Below, piece by piece: positions 48,549-57,193 of a stretch of DNA of 64,000 bases. The stretch is taken from the NCBI GenBank assembly GCA_038396605.1, contig CP121690.1:1954500-2018499 (forward strand), given 5' to 3'. Positions within the stretch are counted from its first letter, which is position 1; each line of letters opens with the position of its first letter. The position numbers and the translations under genes were made by a program. Under the pieces are notes generated by a model. It did no database searches. It had not been told where the DNA came from and was given only the letters and a program-made list of their open reading frames with translations. This stretch comes from Eubacteriales bacterium mix99 (GTDB taxonomy: Bacteria; Bacillota; Clostridia; Caldicoprobacterales; DTU083).

Positions 48549-49596
48549 AAAAAGCCGCATCAAGCAACTCATCGAGAAGGGTAAGTCGAAAGGCTCCTTG
48601 ACATATAAGGAAATAATGGACATGCTGGAAGAAATCGAGCTGGAACCGGAGCAGATTGAAAAGGTTTATGAATCATTGGAATCCCTTGGCATCGACGTTG
48701 TGGATGAGGAAACGAATGAAGAGGCAGCTCCCGAAAAGGATCTGAGCTTAACCGTACCAGAGGGGGTTAATATAGATGATCCGGTGCGCATGTATCTGAA
48801 GGAAATAGGCAAAGTTCCCCTGCTGACTGCAGATGAGGAAGTGGAACTGGCGAAGAGAATGGGCCAGGGGGATGAGATGGCCAAGCGGAAGCTGGTGGAA
48901 GCCAATCTCCGACTGGTTGTCAGCATAGCGAAAAGATACGTGGGACGGGGCATGTTGTTTCTGGATTTGATTCAGGAAGGCAATCTTGGATTGATCAAGG
49001 CAGTGGAAAAGTTTGATTACCGCAAGGGATTCAAATTCAGCACCTATGCCACCTGGTGGATTCGTCAGGCCATTACGCGTTCCATCGCCGATCAGGCGAG
49101 GACCATCCGCATTCCCGTTCATATGGTGGAGACCATCAACAAGCTGATTCGTGTCTCCAGACAACTTCTTCAGGAATACGGCAGAGAGCCGTTGCCGGAA
49201 GAGATTGCGCAGGAAATGGATATTTCAGTGGAAAAAGTGCGGGAGATCATGAAAATCGCCCAGGAACCGGTATCCCTGGAAACCCCCATCGGGGAAGAGG
49301 AGGACAGCCATCTGGGAGATTTCATACCGGATGATGAAGCTCCTGCGCCGGCGGAGGCCGCTGCTTTTACTCTGCTGAAGGAGCAGCTCATGGGAGTATT
49401 GGATACCCTGACCAGCCGGGAAGAAAAGGTGTTGAGACTTCGGTTTGGTCTGGATGACGGCAGAGCCCGTACCCTGGAGGAAGTGGGTAAGGAATTCAAT
49501 GTCACGAGGGAGAGAATCCGGCAGATTGAAGCAAAAGCGCTGCGGAAACTTCGGCATCCCAGCAGAAGTAAAAAATTAAAGGATTATCTGGATTGA
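48529..49596 (+). CDS. rpoD: primary RNA polymerase sigma factor SigA/RpoD
   Basis: The housekeeping sigma factor, 355 residues (short form as in Firmicutes). Region 1.1 ([27 protein letters not shown]), region 2 ([44 protein letters not shown]), region 3 and region 4 ([43 protein letters not shown]) are complete. GTG 48529 with GGAAAGGAGG upstream lies inside the end of dnaG, suggesting coupled translation. Confidence 0.97.
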   Translation: MKNGESKKSRIKQLIEKGKSKGSLTYKEIMDMLEEIELEPEQIEKVYESLESLGIDVVDEETNEEAAPEKDLSLTVPEGVNIDDPVRMYLKEIGKVPLLTADEEVELAKRMGQGDEMAKRKLVEANLRLVVSIAKRYVGRGMLFLDLIQEGNLGLIKAVEKFDYRKGFKFSTYATWWIRQAITRSIADQARTIRIPVHMVETINKLIRVSRQLLQEYGREPLPEEIAQEMDISVEKVREIMKIAQEPVSLETPIGEEEDSHLGDFIPDDEAPAPAEAAAFTLLKEQLMGVLDTLTSREEKVLRLRFGLDDGRARTLEEVGKEFNVTRERIRQIEAKALRKLRHPSRSKKLKDYLD

Positions 49597-49636
49597 ACAT
49601 GGTGAGTCCGTGGCAGTTTCTGTCCCGGATTTTCCA

Positions 49637-49665
49637 TTGACGTTTGTGGGTCCGGTTGGTATAAT
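49637..49665 (+). promoter_or_regulatory. consensus promoter of tRNA gene
   Basis: TTGACG (49637-49642), 17 bases, TATAAT (49660-49665), 12 bases before the mature tRNA 5' end. Confidence 0.93.
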
Positions 49666-49677
49666 ACTATTGTGTCT

Positions 49678-49754
49678 GGGCCTTTAGCTCAGTTGGTTAG
49701 AGCAACCGGCTCATAACCGGTCGGTCCGGGGTTCAAGTCCCTGAAGGCCCACCA
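49678..49754 (+). tRNA. tRNA with anticodon CAT (tRNA-Met, elongator; Ile2 possible)
   Basis: A 77-base cloverleaf: acceptor GGGCCTT/AAGGCCC, D arm AGCTCAGTTGGTTAGAGC, anticodon stem CCGG around CTCATAA with CAT anticodon, T arm CCGGGGTTCAAGTCC-type and encoded CCA. The acceptor starts G-C, so it is not the initiator. Elongator Met and lysidine-modified Ile2 share CAT; sequence alone does not settle it. Confidence 0.95.
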
Positions 49755-49797
49755 TAATGCCAGATAGCTTGACCATAGCTTAATTTTGATTCGAAAG

Positions 49798-49821
49798 GCA
49801 CCGTTGAAAGCGGTGTTTTTT
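49798..49821 (+). terminator. terminator after tRNA
   Basis: CACCG/CGGTG stem around TTGAAAG with six T following. It lies 44 bases after the tRNA. Confidence 0.75.
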
Positions 49822-49864
49822 GGTTTGAGAAGGGCTTTAATACATTCCATAGGAGGAGAGGGCC

Positions 49865-50566
49865 ATGGCTTTGGATGGAAGACTGAAGGCAATTGCGGAT
49901 GCCGTCCCCAAATCACACAAGGTGGCAGATATCGGTACGGATCATGGCTATGTACCGCTTGCCCTGCTTCAGGATCATCGGATCGAATACGCCGTTGCAG
50001 CAGATATCAGTACAGGTTCCCTGAATAAGGCCGAAAGACTGATTCGGCTGCACCACATGGAGTATTGTATGGAGACCCGTTTGGGAGATGGATTATCTGT
50101 TCTGGCTCCATGGGAAGCCGATACCATTATAATTACCGGAATGGGCGGGCTGCTGATAAGCGATATACTGGAGAAAGGGGAAGCCGTTGCACGGACTGCT
50201 TCCGTTTTGGTCCTCCAGCCCATGACGGCTCAGGAGGAGCTGCGCCGCTGGTTGATTTCCAATGAATATGGGATTGCGGATGAAGAGCTGGTTCAGGAAG
50301 GCAGGAGGATTTATGAGATTCTCATTGCTGCGCCGGGGCGGGCAGGTACCAGGCCCGAGGCGGATATTTATTACGATATCGGATGGAAATTAGTAGAAAA
50401 GAATCATCCTCTTCTGGGAGAGCTGATCCGGGATCGGATACAGACGATGGAGGAAATCATACAGCACTTGAAAAATGGAAAGACCGAAGCGGCAAGGATT
50501 CGACAGAAGGAATTGGAGGGCAAAGTCAGACAGTATAAGGAGGTTGCTCATTGCCACGTCAAATAA
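49865..50566 (+). CDS. trmK: tRNA (adenine-22-N1)-methyltransferase
   Basis: A 233-residue SAM-dependent methyltransferase that makes m1A22 in tRNA. SAM-binding motif VADIGTDHGYVPLAL, then AADISTGSLNKAE, GDGLSVL and IITGMGGLLISDIL, followed by a C-terminal coiled coil (LIRDRIQTMEEIIQHL). AGGAGGAGAGGGCC precedes ATG. It overlaps the next gene by 16 bases; this trmK-nif3-like order after rpoD is conserved in Firmicutes. Confidence 0.94.
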   Translation: MALDGRLKAIADAVPKSHKVADIGTDHGYVPLALLQDHRIEYAVAADISTGSLNKAERLIRLHHMEYCMETRLGDGLSVLAPWEADTIIITGMGGLLISDILEKGEAVARTASVLVLQPMTAQEELRRWLISNEYGIADEELVQEGRRIYEILIAAPGRAGTRPEADIYYDIGWKLVEKNHPLLGELIRDRIQTMEEIIQHLKNGKTEAARIRQKELEGKVRQYKEVAHCHVK

Positions 50567-51369
50567 AGGACATCATACGGATCATGGAAAAGCTGGCACC
50601 GCCGGAACGGGCAGAATCCTGGGATAATGTGGGGTTGCTGGTCGGCAGCAGTACGGCTCCGGTCCGCAGAATCATGGTTACCCTGGATGTGACTGCGGAG
50701 GGAATCCGGGATGCGGAAAGGAAACAGACCGATTTGATCATCAGTCACCATCCGGTTTTGTTTCGGCCGGTCAGCGCCATCAATGACAGCACTGCGGAAG
50801 GCTCCCTGCTTCTGCAGCTTTTGTATTCAGGGATTGCAGTGTATTCGGCTCACACCAATTTTGACAAGGCAGCGGGTGGGACAGACGACACCCTGGCAGA
50901 GCTGCTGGGGCTTCAGGATGTTTGTCCTCTTACAGGAAGCGGGAATGGCTTTGACCCGGATCGGCCGGGGTTCGGCCGGATCGGGAAATTGTCGGAAAGG
51001 CAATCCCTGGAGCATTATCTGGGGAAGGTCCGGAGTGCATTGGGAGCGGGGAAGGCTGATTATATCGGGAATCCGGAAAAAGAGATTCATACCGTGGCAT
51101 CCTGTGCAGGAGCAGGCGGAGACTTTATCCAACAGGCTCGGCAGGCCGGTGCGGACCTGTTTATTACCGGGGAAGTGAAATATCACGAAGCATTGCCGAC
51201 TCTGGACGGAGATATGGCACTGGCCACTTTCGGACATTATGCAACGGAACGACCAGCCATGAATCGGTTAATTCAACATTTACAAAATTCAATCAATGCA
51301 TTACAATATAACATGGAAGTAATTCCATCCAGCGATTATGGGATTTATTTTCGAAGATTAAGGGAGTAA
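50551..51369 (+). CDS. Nif3-like dinuclear metal-centre protein
   Basis: A 272-residue member of the NIF3/YqfO family, hexameric toroid proteins with a di-metal site. Metal-ligand segments: ISHHPVLFRPV, VYSAHTNFDKA, and near the end ATFGHYATERPAM with the His/Glu pair. The start TTG 50551 is set by AAGGAGGT eight bases upstream. The length matches the short form without the inserted PII-like domain. Function is uncertain (GTP cyclohydrolase claims exist for relatives); co-translation with trmK hints at a tRNA-linked role. Confidence 0.92.
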   Translation: MPRQIKDIIRIMEKLAPPERAESWDNVGLLVGSSTAPVRRIMVTLDVTAEGIRDAERKQTDLIISHHPVLFRPVSAINDSTAEGSLLLQLLYSGIAVYSAHTNFDKAAGGTDDTLAELLGLQDVCPLTGSGNGFDPDRPGFGRIGKLSERQSLEHYLGKVRSALGAGKADYIGNPEKEIHTVASCAGAGGDFIQQARQAGADLFITGEVKYHEALPTLDGDMALATFGHYATERPAMNRLIQHLQNSINALQYNMEVIPSSDYGIYFRRLRE

Positions 51370-51415
51370 GCAGGGCTTATTCCTTTTTCATAATAGATAG
51401 AAGGAGGAAGCAGAC

Positions 51416-52126
51416 ATGGAACAATTGGATATGCTATGGAAATATCAGGATTTGGATCTCCTTATGGATCAATATGTCGCGGACCAGCGGAATTCCGATT
51501 CGCGCAAAAAATTATTGAAACTCAAGCGGTATCTGGTGAAACAGGATAATTATCTGGTTCGGCTGGATCGGGAAGCGCAGAGGAAAAGCAGCCTTTGCGA
51601 TAAAATCCGGCAGGAATGCGATACCATCCGCAGCAGCATGGAAACAGAGAGGGAAAAGTTGTCAACCGATGAAGCCCCCACCATGGTGGATTTGGATGCA
51701 ATGGAAAAATCAGGTATTGAAATGAAAGGGCAGATTTTAAAGAAGGAGGCATCCCTGAAGCAGTTACTGCAGGAGATGAAAGTATTCCAGAAGAAGCTGG
51801 ACGATATCCGGGAAAAGGTTGCCAGGGCTAAAAAAGATTACATCAATGTGAAAAAGGATTATGATGCGGAAGTTGCGAAGATGCGGCAGGAACGGGCCGG
51901 GGTAAAGAAAAAGAGGGACAGTCTGGGAGCAGGAATTGATCCGCCTCTTCTTACGAAATACCGAAATATCAAGGCCAGCAAGACTCCCGTCCTCTCCGTC
52001 ATGGAGAATAATCAATGTGGCGGCTGTTTTATTAATCTGGCATCTTTAGTGGTACAGAAGGTGCGGAACGGGGAAAAGATCGTGGAATGTGAGAATTGTG
52101 GCAGAATTCTGTATTATAAGGGCTGA
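51416..52126 (+). CDS. coiled-coil zinc-ribbon protein (DUF164/C4-type)
   Basis: A 236-residue protein with a long coiled coil (about 30-170, many K/E/Q/R heptads) and a C-terminal zinc ribbon: CGGCFINL at about 200 and CENCGRILYY at the end supply four Cys. Family members are linked to nucleic acid or secretion roles, but function is not established. AAGGAGGAAGCAGAC precedes ATG. It lies at the end of the trmK-nif3 block, just before rnpB. Confidence 0.88.
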   Translation: MEQLDMLWKYQDLDLLMDQYVADQRNSDSRKKLLKLKRYLVKQDNYLVRLDREAQRKSSLCDKIRQECDTIRSSMETEREKLSTDEAPTMVDLDAMEKSGIEMKGQILKKEASLKQLLQEMKVFQKKLDDIREKVARAKKDYINVKKDYDAEVAKMRQERAGVKKKRDSLGAGIDPPLLTKYRNIKASKTPVLSVMENNQCGGCFINLASLVVQKVRNGEKIVECENCGRILYYKG

Positions 52127-52146
52127 AAAAGAGGAAGAATTTAACT

Positions 52147-52175
52147 TTGACGAAGGCCGGAAAAGATGGTAAAAT
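52147..52175 (+). promoter_or_regulatory. promoter of rnpB
   Basis: TTGACG (52147-52152), 17 bases, TAAAAT (52170-52175). Start of transcription expected near 52182. Confidence 0.88.
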
Positions 52176-52204
52176 AAATTTTGCAGTCTGAAAGGATTGC
52201 AAAG

Positions 52205-52560
52205 GCAGAACAGGTAAGGAAGCCAAATGATCGCGGCTGCCGTGAGGCAGACGAGGAAAGTCCGAGCTCCGCAGGGCAGGGTGCTGGGTAATACCCAGTG
52301 GAGGTGACTCCAAGGACAGTGCAACAGAGAGATACCGCGCATGAAAAGGAAACTTTTGATGCGTAAGGGTGGAAAGGTGAGGTAAGGGCCCACCGGCATC
52401 CAGGCGACTGGAATGGCCATGTAAACCCCATCCGGAGCAAGGCCGAATAGAGGACAGAAGATGCGGTTGCCCGCCGCGTCCCGGGAAAGGCCGCTTGAGC
52501 CTGTTGGCAACGACAGGCCTAGACAGATGATCATATCAGACAGAACTCGGCTTACCGACT
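52205..52560 (+). ncRNA. rnpB: RNase P RNA
   Basis: The catalytic RNA that trims tRNA 5' leaders. Conserved core: GAGGAAAGTCCGAGCTCC (52252 region), the central GGTGAGGTAAGGGCCCACCG, GTAAACCCCATCCGGAGCAAG, AATAGAGGACAGAAGATGC and the 3' ACAGAACTCGGCTTA. GGTAAG (52213) and CTTACC (52551) close P1. The loop (GCCGCTTGAGCC) and the P-helices look A-type-like. Exact ends are within about 20 bases. Confidence 0.95.
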
Positions 52561-52585
52561 TCGCTTACTTGTTTTCTTATATAAG

Positions 52586-52648
52586 AAAGAATGCCAATAA
52601 AAAAAGCATCCCATATTTCGTGGGGTACTTTTTTTATTGGCATTCTTT
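52586..52648. terminator. long bidirectional terminator (rnpB / HPr-like gene)
   Basis: A 21-base perfect stem (AAAGAATGCCAATAAAAAAAG at 52586-52606 with its complement at 52628-52648), containing an inner CCC/GGG tip and T tracts. The right arm carries the last codons (K-E-C-Q-stop) of the minus-strand HPr-like gene. Confidence 0.9.
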
Positions 52649-52873
52649 TTGAAAATGATCCAGCCGTCCTGCAAAATCCTGCGCATCTTTCCCTTTTGCA
52701 ACAACCGTCAGCGGCTGGTACAGTGCCAGGGAGGCAATGCCCATAATGCTTTTGCCGTCCACGATGCTGTGTCTGGCCTTGACTTTGATATCACATTGGT
52801 ACTTGTCTGCCAGGGTAATAAAATCCTTAATGCCATTCAGCGTATCCAGGCGAACTTTTCGCTCTACTCTCAT
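52634..52873 (-). CDS. HPr-like regulatory protein lacking the active-site His (Crh-like)
   Basis: A 79-residue HPr-fold protein. The regulatory serine is present in DGKSIMGIASLAL (S42, matching Ser46 of HPr). The place of the phosphotransfer His15 motif (NG-[LI]-H-x-R-P-A) reads NGIKDFI, with Lys16, so PTS phosphotransfer is not possible. This is the pattern of Crh, which is phosphorylated on Ser by HPrK and acts with CcpA. AAGGAGG precedes the ATG. Catabolite control of the sugar clusters is an attractive inference. No HPr kinase is in the window. Confidence 0.85.
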   Translation of the reverse strand: MRVERKVRLDTLNGIKDFITLADKYQCDIKVKARHSIVDGKSIMGIASLALYQPLTVVAKGKDAQDFAGRLDHFQKECQ

Positions 52874-52929
52874 GATTTATCTTCCCTCCTTCCAATATTT
52901 TCTGAGAAATCCATATTTCTCTTTATGGT

Positions 52930-52958
52930 ATTATGACACATCTATAGTCCATTTTCAA
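52930..52958 (-). promoter_or_regulatory. promoter of HPr-like gene
   Basis: On the minus strand TTGAAA (52958-52953), 17 bases, CATAAT (52935-52930), about 57 bases before the start codon. Confidence 0.7.
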
Positions 52959-53105
52959 GGAATCGAATAACAAATTATTTGCCTCCTGTTTCGTGTATTT
53001 TTAACAAGCAAAAATTTACAATTCATCAACCGTTGCTGTAAAATCGTGATATAATATTGAAAAATACCTTATGCAGGGTTTTGTTTGTACAAATGGGAAA
53101 GGAAG

Positions 53106-53636
53106 ATGGAAGTTTTGAGTAAGAGAACGAATTATATCACATGGGACGAATATTTTATGGGGATTGCCCTGCTGTCTGCCAAAAGAAGCAAGGACCCTTC
53201 CACTCCGGTGGGAGCCTGCATTGTCGACAGCAAAACGAATCGGATATTGAGTGTGGGGTACAACGGACTTCCCACCGGCTGTTCGGATGATGATTATCCA
53301 TGGGACCGTACCGGAGAACCGCTGAACACAAAATATCCTTATGTTGTTCACGCAGAGATGAATGCCATTTTAAATAACCGAATCGCTTCTCTGGAGGGGG
53401 CCAGGCTCTACACGACACTGTTTCCCTGCAACGAATGTACCAAGGCAATGATTCAGGCCGGGATAAAGGAGGTCATCTATCTGAGCAACAAATATCCCGA
53501 TTCGGATCAGGTAAAGGCGTCCCAAAAAATGCTGCAACAAACCGGTGTGAAACTGCGGTGTTTTACCTCCGGCTTGAAGCAGATAACGATTTCTTACCTT
53601 CCGGAATCCCCGGCTGCCGGTCCATCCCGGGCCTGA
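53106..53636 (+). CDS. deoxycytidylate (dCMP) deaminase, ComEB-like
   Basis: A 176-residue zinc deaminase that converts dCMP to dUMP for thymidylate synthesis. Zinc and catalytic motifs: VVHAEMNAIL (His and Glu) and FPCNECTKAMIQAG (two Cys). The N-terminal ISWDEYFM-like part reads YITWDEYFMGIALLSAKRSKDP and GYNGLPTGCSDDDYPW is the usual nucleotide region. ATG 53106 follows GGAAAGGAAG; an open frame extends to 53085. TATAAT lies at 53050 but the -35 is poor. Confidence 0.93.
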   Translation: MEVLSKRTNYITWDEYFMGIALLSAKRSKDPSTPVGACIVDSKTNRILSVGYNGLPTGCSDDDYPWDRTGEPLNTKYPYVVHAEMNAILNNRIASLEGARLYTTLFPCNECTKAMIQAGIKEVIYLSNKYPDSDQVKASQKMLQQTGVKLRCFTSGLKQITISYLPESPAAGPSRA

Positions 53637-53668
53637 CAGGCCGGCCGGATGGCCGCGGCCCGTGGACG

Positions 53669-55126
53669 TTATTTTTTCCAGAAATGAGGCATCGCAAGGA
53701 TCATCAGCGAATGAATCTCCAGACGCCCCAGCAGCATGCATACGGACAGCAGTCCCTTGGAGAACAGGGAAAGCTTGCTGAAGTTTTTCATGGGCCCAAC
53801 GGATGCGAAGCCGGGGCCGACATTGTTCAAAGTGGCGGCTACGGCAGACGTTCCGCTCATCATATCCATCCCCTGTGCAAGCAAAGCCAGCACTGCCACG
53901 AAGTAAATGACCAGATACAGGACAATGAAGGAAGTTACCCCGTGAAGGGTTTCCTCCGGAACAGTCTGGCCGCCCAATTGTATGGGCATTACAGCTTTCG
54001 GATGAACCAGACGGTGGAAACCCCTTTTAATGATTTTGAAGGAAAGCACGAAACGGATGACCTTGATGCCGCCTGCCGTGGAGCCGGCACAGGAACCGAT
54101 AAACATCAGCAGCATAAGGATCATTCTGCTGAAGTCCGGCCATAGATCAAAATTTGTTGAGGAATAACCGGTGGTACTCATAATGGTCATCACCTGAAAA
54201 GATGCATGACGGATGGATTCACTGACATCGTGGAATACAGATGCATTGATGTTGATCGCAATCATTACAATGGAACCTATGACAATCCCTGTATACGCCT
54301 GAAACTCCTTGTCTTTCAACAGGTTGCGGAAATTTCCGTGCAACGCATTGCAATAAAGGGAAAAATTCACCCCGGACAGGAAGGTAAAGATCGTGATGAT
54401 CCATTCATAGGACGGATTATGATAATGCCCGATGCTTTTGTTGTATATGGAGAATCCTCCTGTGCCCACTGTCCCGAAGGTATGGACCAGAGAGTCATAC
54501 ATAGGCATGCCTGCTATCCGCAGGGAGATGATCTGTGCCACCGTAACGATGCCATAAGCCAGGTAGAGCATTTTGGCGGTTTCCCGCATTGTGGGCTTTA
54601 CCTTTCCCGCTATGGGGCCGGTGGTTTCAGCTTTATAGACCTGCAGGGTTCCAACCCTGTTGCCTATGGAGGGAAGCAGTGCCATTGTGAATGCCAGAAT
54701 TCCCATACCGCCCAGCCAATGGGTAAAGGAACGCCAGAACAAAATGCCCTTTGGTACCGCTTCCACGTTGCTCAATATTGTGGAACCGGTGGTGGTGAAG
54801 CCGGAAACCGTTTCGAGGTAAGCGTCCACGTAGGTGGGGACGGATCCGGAAAAGCAAAAAGGCAACGCTCCGAATGCGCAGGCAAGCACCCAACCAAGGC
54901 CGGTTATCATGAATCCTTCTTTGTAACGAATGATTCCCTTCTTTGGCCGCAATGCAGAAAGCCCAAGCAGAAGAAGCCCTGCTGCCGCTGTCAGGATCAT
55001 GGACAGGATCAATGCCTTTGCATCTCCCTGTCCGTAATAGAAAGCTACGCCCATGGAGGGAAGCATGCAGACGGACTCAGTCAGAAGCAGAAGTCCCAGT
55101 GCCTTTGAGGTGATGCCAAAATTCAT
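53669..55126 (-). CDS. trkH: potassium uptake protein, TrkH/KtrB type
   Basis: A 485-residue potassium channel-like subunit with repeated M1-P-M2 units; selectivity-filter segments are visible (SGFTTTGSTIL, FGTVGTGGFS, MSTTGYSSTNF, LNNVGPGFASVG). It gates K+ entry with TrkA. The start overlaps the end of trkA by 50 bases, so the two are translationally coupled. Ends just after the converging dCMP deaminase gene. Confidence 0.93.
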   Translation of the reverse strand: MNFGITSKALGLLLLTESVCMLPSMGVAFYYGQGDAKALILSMILTAAAGLLLLGLSALRPKKGIIRYKEGFMITGLGWVLACAFGALPFCFSGSVPTYVDAYLETVSGFTTTGSTILSNVEAVPKGILFWRSFTHWLGGMGILAFTMALLPSIGNRVGTLQVYKAETTGPIAGKVKPTMRETAKMLYLAYGIVTVAQIISLRIAGMPMYDSLVHTFGTVGTGGFSIYNKSIGHYHNPSYEWIITIFTFLSGVNFSLYCNALHGNFRNLLKDKEFQAYTGIVIGSIVMIAININASVFHDVSESIRHASFQVMTIMSTTGYSSTNFDLWPDFSRMILMLLMFIGSCAGSTAGGIKVIRFVLSFKIIKRGFHRLVHPKAVMPIQLGGQTVPEETLHGVTSFIVLYLVIYFVAVLALLAQGMDMMSGTSAVAATLNNVGPGFASVGPMKNFSKLSLFSKGLLSVCMLLGRLEIHSLMILAMPHFWKK

Positions 55127-56477
55127 TTTTTCGCTTCCTTTCCGCTTCGCTGAAGATTTCTGTTACCCGATTGTCTTCCGAGGACCGACACAGGACGATA
55201 ACCCGGTCATCAGCGTATATTTTATCTTCACCGTGAGGAATGATGACTTTATCATTCCGGATAATGGTTGTAATGAGAACATCTGACGGCAGGTCCAGAT
55301 CCCGTATGGAAATATCCGTTGCCGCGCATCCGGATGATATTTTCCATTCCATGACTTCTCCTTCGCCACCCAGCAGCAGGAACAGGGAAGCGATTTTCCC
55401 GCCTCTTATGAACCGCAGGATCTCACTTGCCGTAATCATGCTTGGAGTAATCGCCGCATCCACACCAATGGTTTCCACCAGGGGAATGTAATTTGCCCTG
55501 CTGACTTTGGAGATCACTTTTTTTACCCCCATCTGTTTGGCCAGAAGGGATAAAAGAACGTTTTCCTCATCGATGCCTGTCAGGGCGACCAGGGCATCCA
55601 TCTGTCCGATATTTTCCGCTTTCAGAAGACTCAGATCGGTGCCGTCTCCATTGATAACCAGTGCATTGGGGAGATTCTCTGACAATATCCTGCATCTTGC
55701 CGGATCCTTTTCGATGATTTTTACGGAGATCCCCAGCGGAAGCAGTTTCTCGGTCAGATAATAGGAAATTCTCCCACCTCCAAGAATCATAACATGACTG
55801 ATGCGCTTTGGCGTGATGCCGATGCTTTTACAGAATTTCAAGATTCCTTTCTTCTGCCCGATGATATAGATGGTGTCTCCCGTTTGAATCACATTTTCTC
55901 CCCTGGGGATAATCAGTTCTCCCTTTCGGATGATTGCGGCAACCAGTATGTCATTGGGGATGTCCAGATCCTTTATCTGCACCGGATTCAGTTTCAACGG
56001 ATCGTCAATGGGCACGGATACCATCTGCACCTTGCCCTTCGCGAAGTCCTCCACCGCGCCTGCCGGAGAATAGGTCAGCATGCGGCTGATTTCAAGGGCG
56101 GTGGATCGTTCGGGATTGATGATATAGTCGATGCTGAGCTGTTCTTTTGTAACCGCCCAGTCCTTTGTATATTCCGGATTCCGTATCCTGGCCACGGTTG
56201 TACCGGCCCCCAGGTTTTTGGCGGAAAGACAGGCCAGCATGTTTGCTTCATCACTTTCCGTAACGGCTATGACCATGTCATTCCGGCTGATCTCCAGCTG
56301 CTTCAGGGTACTGCTGACCAGACCGTTGGACTGCATGGTCAGCACATCCAGGTTTTCATTGACTTTATTGATTACGTCTTCGTTCTTTTCCACGACCACA
56401 ACGTCGAACATTTCCCGTGACAATGCCTCGGCAATCTGATATCCGACTTTGCCGGCACCAATCACAATAATCCTCAT
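55077..56477 (-). CDS. trkA: Trk potassium transporter regulatory subunit TrkA
   Basis: A 466-residue cytoplasmic protein with two RCK (TrkA-N + TrkA-C) modules. The first NAD-binding start is MRIIVIGAGKVGYQIAEALSRE; the second is VMILGGGRISYYLTEKLLPLG, with DGTDLSLLKAENI and a final nucleotide-sensing TrkA-C domain. AAGGGGGAAATAGT precedes the ATG. It binds NAD(H)/ATP and controls TrkH. Confidence 0.95.
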   Translation of the reverse strand: MRIIVIGAGKVGYQIAEALSREMFDVVVVEKNEDVINKVNENLDVLTMQSNGLVSSTLKQLEISRNDMVIAVTESDEANMLACLSAKNLGAGTTVARIRNPEYTKDWAVTKEQLSIDYIINPERSTALEISRMLTYSPAGAVEDFAKGKVQMVSVPIDDPLKLNPVQIKDLDIPNDILVAAIIRKGELIIPRGENVIQTGDTIYIIGQKKGILKFCKSIGITPKRISHVMILGGGRISYYLTEKLLPLGISVKIIEKDPARCRILSENLPNALVINGDGTDLSLLKAENIGQMDALVALTGIDEENVLLSLLAKQMGVKKVISKVSRANYIPLVETIGVDAAITPSMITASEILRFIRGGKIASLFLLLGGEGEVMEWKISSGCAATDISIRDLDLPSDVLITTIIRNDKVIIPHGEDKIYADDRVIVLCRSSEDNRVTEIFSEAERKRKNEFWHHLKGTGTSASD

Positions 56478-56587
56478 ACTATTTCCCCCTTGTTCTTATC
56501 CCGGTCATTTTGCAGCAAAACAACAGAAGAAAAGCTGTTTTGCCTTGCAATTTCATAAATCAGAACATCTTCTCATTATACTCTTAT

Positions 56588-56607
56588 TTACATTTTGATA
56601 AATGTAA
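56588..56607. repeat. 20-base inverted repeat upstream of trkA
   Basis: TTACATTT and AAATGTAA form perfect 8-base arms around TGAT. It lies 110 bases upstream of trkA and could be a regulator site. Confidence 0.6.
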
Positions 56608-56801
56608 TATTTTTGCTTATAGGAGCCAATAATAGATATAGTATGGCATTTTACGTGTTTATTACTAATATTCTTCGTTTTGCTCTGTATATCTCATAAT
56701 ATATATTGTATACATGAGTAATGGACCTGAATTTTTGATCCACCCTTTCTATATTACATGGATTTATTGCTGTAAGAAGGGTTATATAGATAACAGAGCC
56801 C

Positions 56802-56829
56802 TTGACATGGGGAAAATGTGGTGTATAAT
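56802..56829 (+). promoter_or_regulatory. promoter of the copper operon
   Basis: TTGACA (56802-56807), 16 bases, TATAAT (56824-56829), a near-consensus SigA promoter. Confidence 0.9.
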
Positions 56830-56834
56830 GAAAG

Positions 56835-56861
56835 TAGCCCCACCGCATAGGGGGTGGGGTA
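56835..56861 (+). promoter_or_regulatory. CsoR operator
   Basis: A 27-base G/C-rich pseudo-palindrome, TAGCCCCACC on the left against GGTGGGGTA on the right, just after the -10. It matches the known CsoR operator pattern (CCCCAC...GTGGGG). CsoR bound here would block transcription until Cu(I) releases it. Confidence 0.88.
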
Positions 56862-56886
56862 GAGAAAACCAAACGGAGGGATAGAT

Positions 56887-57153
56887 ATGGAATGCGGGGA
56901 TAAAAAACAGGTCCTCAATCTGTTGAAAACATCAAGGGGACAAATGGACGGAATTATCCGGATGCTGGAGGAGGATCGTTACTGCGTGGATATATCCAAA
57001 CAGATTCTTTCCGTACAGGCTCTCCTGAAAAAGGCAAATTTACAAATAATCGATCAACACATTCGTCATTGCGTGAAGGAAGCTTTCCTGGAAGGCAACG
57101 GGGATGAGAAAGTAACGGAAGTGATTGATCTGATCGATAAATACGCAAAGTAA
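56887..57153 (+). CDS. csoR: copper-sensing transcriptional repressor CsoR
   Basis: An 88-residue all-helical repressor. The Cu(I) ligands are present at the family spacing: C33 (YCVDI), H58 and C62 (QHIRHC). [21 protein letters not shown] is the conserved core. CGGAGGGATAGAT precedes the ATG. It heads an operon with copA and copZ behind a matching operator and should be autoregulated. Confidence 0.95.
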   Translation: MECGDKKQVLNLLKTSRGQMDGIIRMLEEDRYCVDISKQILSVQALLKKANLQIIDQHIRHCVKEAFLEGNGDEKVTEVIDLIDKYAK

Positions 57154-57193
57154 TGTGTTACCGGTATTTGAAAGGGAAAGGTGGGAAGCAGAT

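Larger units (their letters stand above)
56478..56886. other. 409-base gap between trkA and csoR
   Basis: AT-rich and without a gene. It holds an inverted repeat 56588-56607 on the trkA side and the csoR promoter and operator at 56802-56861. The stretch 56610-56780 is very AT-rich with nothing recognisable. Confidence 0.6.
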
